This document shows, in pieces, positions 61,615-64,000 of a stretch of DNA of 64,000 nt. Position 1 is the stretch's first letter; the number at the start of each line of letters is the position of its first letter. A model generated the notes under the pieces. The model searched no databases. It worked only from the letters and a program-made list of their open reading frames with translations, and was not told where the DNA came from. This DNA comes from Shinella sp. CPCC 101442. Its GTDB lineage: Bacteria; Pseudomonadota; Alphaproteobacteria; Rhizobiales; Rhizobiaceae. A program made the position numbers and the translations under genes. The stretch covers positions 62,001 to 126,000 of the forward strand of contig NZ_JALIQS010000006.1 of assembly GCF_024704725.1 (NCBI RefSeq). The letters are read 5' to 3'.

Positions 61615-64000
61615 ATGAGCAGAAGCATTTCGGCAGGGCTGGACAACCGTCACGACCGTTTCGTTCTGTCGGCATTCGTCTGGCGACAGGCGCAGATCCT
61701 CTTCGGGCTCTGCATCTTCCTCAGCCTCGCCCTTGCGATTGCGGCGCTCTCCACCTGGAACGTCTCGGATCCCAGCCTGTCCTATGCCTCGAGCGGCACG
61801 CCTGCGAACCTGCTCGGCTATCCCGGCGCCGTCTTCGCCGACATCTTCATGCAGTTTTTCGGCCTTGCCAGCGTGATTGCGCTTCTGCCCGTCGTCGCCT
61901 GGGCGATCGGGCTGATCAGCGGCCGGCATTTCAACCGCATTCCGCAGCGCGCCGCCGCCTGGCTCGGCGGTGCTGTCCTGGCTTCGGCCGCGCTCGCCTG
62001 CGTGCCCGGCCCGGTCACCTGGCCGCTGCCAACAGGGCTTGGCGGCGTCTTCGGCGACATGATCCTGCGGTTTCCGGCGCTCTTCACCGGTGCCTATCCG
62101 ACGGGCACGCTGGCCAGCATCCTCGGCGGTATCATCGCCATTCCCGCCGCCTGGCTGATGGTCTTCAGCGCCGGCCTGATCGGCACGGTGACGATCGAGG
62201 ACGAGGAGAACTTCGCTCCCGTCCCGGTCCAGAGCCGCGCCCGCACGGTTGCCGAGGAAGAAGACGACGAAGAGCGCGAGGGACCGCTGACGGTGCTTGC
62301 CGGCGCCATGACGCATGCCTGGTATACCGGCCAGGCGCGGATGCGCCGCCTTTTTGGCCTCTCGAACCGGCGCCGGAAGGCGCGGGGTATCGAGCAGCCC
62401 TATGATTTCAACGAGGACGAGTTCGGCACGCTGAACGAGCCGGTGCGCGCCCGTGCCGCCACGCGCTCGAGCGAACGTGTCGAGCCGTCCATGGATGGCC
62501 GGCGCGCGGTAACCGCCCCGTCGATCAGCCCCGGGGATGACGACGACCTGCCCTTCGAGATGGACGAACGCCTCGCACATCCGAGCGGCATCCTGCCGGA
62601 CGAGGATTCCGACGATATCGCCGCCGACTGGGCGCCGCGTCGTGCGCCGACCCGCCAGCCGGCTCCGGCCGCCAGCGCCCGCGTCGTGCCCGCCGCCTCC
62701 CGGCCGAAACCCGGCCAGCGCAGCGAGCGTGAAGCCCAGACGTCCTTCGTCGGCCCCGACGGCTTCCAGCTGCCGCCGATCCATCTTCTCACCGAGCCGC
62801 GAGGCCAGGTGCGCGACACCACGCTTTCGGCCGACGCGCTTGAACAGAATGCCCGCATGCTGGAAGGCGTGCTGGAGGATTTCGGTGTCAAGGGCGAGAT
62901 CATCCATGTTCGCCCCGGCCCGGTCGTGACGCTCTATGAACTGGAGCCGGCGCCCGGCATCAAGTCGTCGCGCGTCATCGGCCTTGCCGACGATATCGCC
63001 CGTTCGATGAGCGCGATCGCCGCGCGCGTCGCCGTGGTGCCCGGCCGCAATGCCATCGGCATCGAACTGCCGAACCAGAGCCGCGAGACAGTCTATCTGC
63101 GCGAGCTCATCGCATCCCGTGATTTCGAAACCTCCAAGGCCCGCCTCGCCATGGCGCTCGGCAAGACGATCGGCGGCGAACCGGTCATCTCCGACATCGC
63201 CAAGATGCCGCATCTGCTTGTTGCCGGCACCACCGGCTCAGGCAAGTCGGTCGCCATCAACACGATGATCCTCTCGCTGCTCTACCGCCTGAAGCCGGAA
63301 CAGTGCCGCCTGATCATGATCGATCCGAAAATGCTGGAACTGTCTGTCTATGACGGCATCCCGCATCTGCTTTCCCCCGTCGTCACCGATCCGAAGAAGG
63401 CCGTCGTCGCCTTGAAGTGGACGGTGCGCGAGATGGAGGAGCGCTACAAGAAGATGTCGAAGATCGGCGTGCGCAACATCGACGGCTTCAACAGCCGCGT
63501 CGAGCAGGCGCTCGCCAAGGGCGAGACGATGACCCGAACCGTCCAGACCGGCTTCGACCGCCAGACCGGCGAAGCGATGTACGAGACGGAAGAGTTCGAT
63601 CTCCAGCCGATCCCCTACATCGTCGTCATCATCGACGAGATGGCCGACCTGATGATGGTCGCCGGCAAGGATATCGAAGGGGCCGTGCAACGCCTCGCCC
63701 AGATGGCGCGTGCCGCCGGCATCCACGTCATCATGGCGACGCAGCGCCCCTCGGTCGATGTCATCACCGGTACGATCAAGGCGAACTTCCCCACCCGCAT
63801 CTCCTTCCAGGTGACGTCGAAGATCGACAGCCGCACGATCCTTGGCGAACAGGGCGCCGAACAGCTGCTCGGCATGGGCGACATGCTCTACATGGCTGGC
63901 GGCGGGCGTATCCAGCGCGTGCACGGGCCGTTCGTATCGGACGGCGAGGTCGAGGCGGTCGTCGCGCATCTGAAGGCGCAGGGCGCGCCGCAATATCTCG
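61615..64000 (+). CDS. ftsK: DNA translocase FtsK (3' end missing)
   Basis: First 795 codons of the chromosome-segregation translocase at the division septum. Four membrane segments are at about 28-50, 78-103, 117-135 and 160-190. An acidic/proline linker follows at about 195-385, unusually short compared with E. coli. The alpha-beta motor begins at about 400: [14 protein letters not shown], Walker [15 protein letters not shown] (about 538-551), [25 protein letters not shown], Walker [15 protein letters not shown] (about 668-681), and [22 protein letters not shown]. The gamma (KOPS-reading) domain lies outside the window. It follows the amtB terminator. Confidence 0.97.
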   Translation, partial: MSRSISAGLDNRHDRFVLSAFVWRQAQILFGLCIFLSLALAIAALSTWNVSDPSLSYASSGTPANLLGYPGAVFADIFMQFFGLASVIALLPVVAWAIGLISGRHFNRIPQRAAAWLGGAVLASAALACVPGPVTWPLPTGLGGVFGDMILRFPALFTGAYPTGTLASILGGIIAIPAAWLMVFSAGLIGTVTIEDEENFAPVPVQSRARTVAEEEDDEEREGPLTVLAGAMTHAWYTGQARMRRLFGLSNRRRKARGIEQPYDFNEDEFGTLNEPVRARAATRSSERVEPSMDGRRAVTAPSISPGDDDDLPFEMDERLAHPSGILPDEDSDDIAADWAPRRAPTRQPAPAASARVVPAASRPKPGQRSEREAQTSFVGPDGFQLPPIHLLTEPRGQVRDTTLSADALEQNARMLEGVLEDFGVKGEIIHVRPGPVVTLYELEPAPGIKSSRVIGLADDIARSMSAIAARVAVVPGRNAIGIELPNQSRETVYLRELIASRDFETSKARLAMALGKTIGGEPVISDIAKMPHLLVAGTTGSGKSVAINTMILSLLYRLKPEQCRLIMIDPKMLELSVYDGIPHLLSPVVTDPKKAVVALKWTVREMEERYKKMSKIGVRNIDGFNSRVEQALAKGETMTRTVQTGFDRQTGEAMYETEEFDLQPIPYIVVIIDEMADLMMVAGKDIEGAVQRLAQMARAAGIHVIMATQRPSVDVITGTIKANFPTRISFQVTSKIDSRTILGEQGAEQLLGMGDMLYMAGGGRIQRVHGPFVSDGEVEAVVAHLKAQGAPQYL

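Overview
The window is a high-GC chromosomal segment from an alphaproteobacterium, most likely a member of the Rhizobiaceae (Rhizobium/Agrobacterium/Ensifer/Shinella group). The reasons are gene order (ctpA-envC-rlmH-rsfS-nadD-proA-proB-obgE-GNATs-rpmA-rplU; trm112-ubiH-tesB-glnK-amtB-ftsK), a SAM-II riboswitch in front of metA, a sigma-54 promoter in front of glnK-amtB, and short rhizobial-type palindromic repeats. No species call is possible from sequence reading alone.

Layout. 1-10.4 kb: housekeeping genes, almost all on the minus strand: cell-envelope processing (ctpA, cut by the window start, and an EnvC-like protein), ribosome-linked functions (rlmH, rsfS, obgE, rpmA, rplU), NAD synthesis (nadD), proline synthesis (proBA) and three small enzymes. 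10.8-22.0 kb: an 11.2-kb integrated element between the 3' end of tRNA-Ser(CGA) and a 15-bp direct copy of that end. It has visibly lower GC and many genes without a firm function. In order it carries a HEPN-domain protein, an XRE regulator, a DUF2628-like membrane protein, a secreted LprI-like/peptidoglycan-binding protein, a DUF927-type ATPase, an HUH Rep-like protein, two paralogous JAMM/MPN metalloprotease-like proteins, a degenerate serine-recombinase-like protein, an AlpA-like HTH protein and a P4-type tyrosine integrase. A PD-(D/E)XK-like protein sits just outside the right att site.

22.9-27 kb: an ABC-F ATPase, a conserved hypothetical, a cupin and a BaiN-like flavoprotein, with palindromic repeats between. 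27-37.4 kb: a catabolic locus. A divergent IclR regulator faces a long + strand operon with a CUT2-type ABC importer (binding protein, double ATPase, two permeases), an amidohydrolase, a D-serine dehydratase-like PLP enzyme, RidA and an aspartoacylase-like deacylase. A convergent TIM-barrel-type protein follows. A similar 26-bp motif lies upstream of both transcription units, so one regulon is likely. The substrate is not known; the enzymes suggest an amino- or acylamino-containing compound.

37.7-46.8 kb: purU; a puuA/puuB-like gamma-glutamyl-amine pair divergent from a GntR regulator; a MOSC protein; a DadA-like oxidase; thiamine pyrophosphokinase; a second ABC-F protein. 46.9-56.2 kb: a tiny secreted Gly/Tyr/His-rich repeat protein, SAM-II-metA-GNAT, galM, a methyl-accepting chemotaxis protein, a secreted alpha/beta hydrolase divergent from a membrane AraC regulator, tRNA-Gly(GCC), a YbaK-type deacylase and a thioredoxin-TPR protein. 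56.3-64 kb: a Lon-N-domain protein, Trm112, UbiH, TesB, the nitrogen-sensing pair glnK-amtB, and the first 795 codons of ftsK, cut by the window end.
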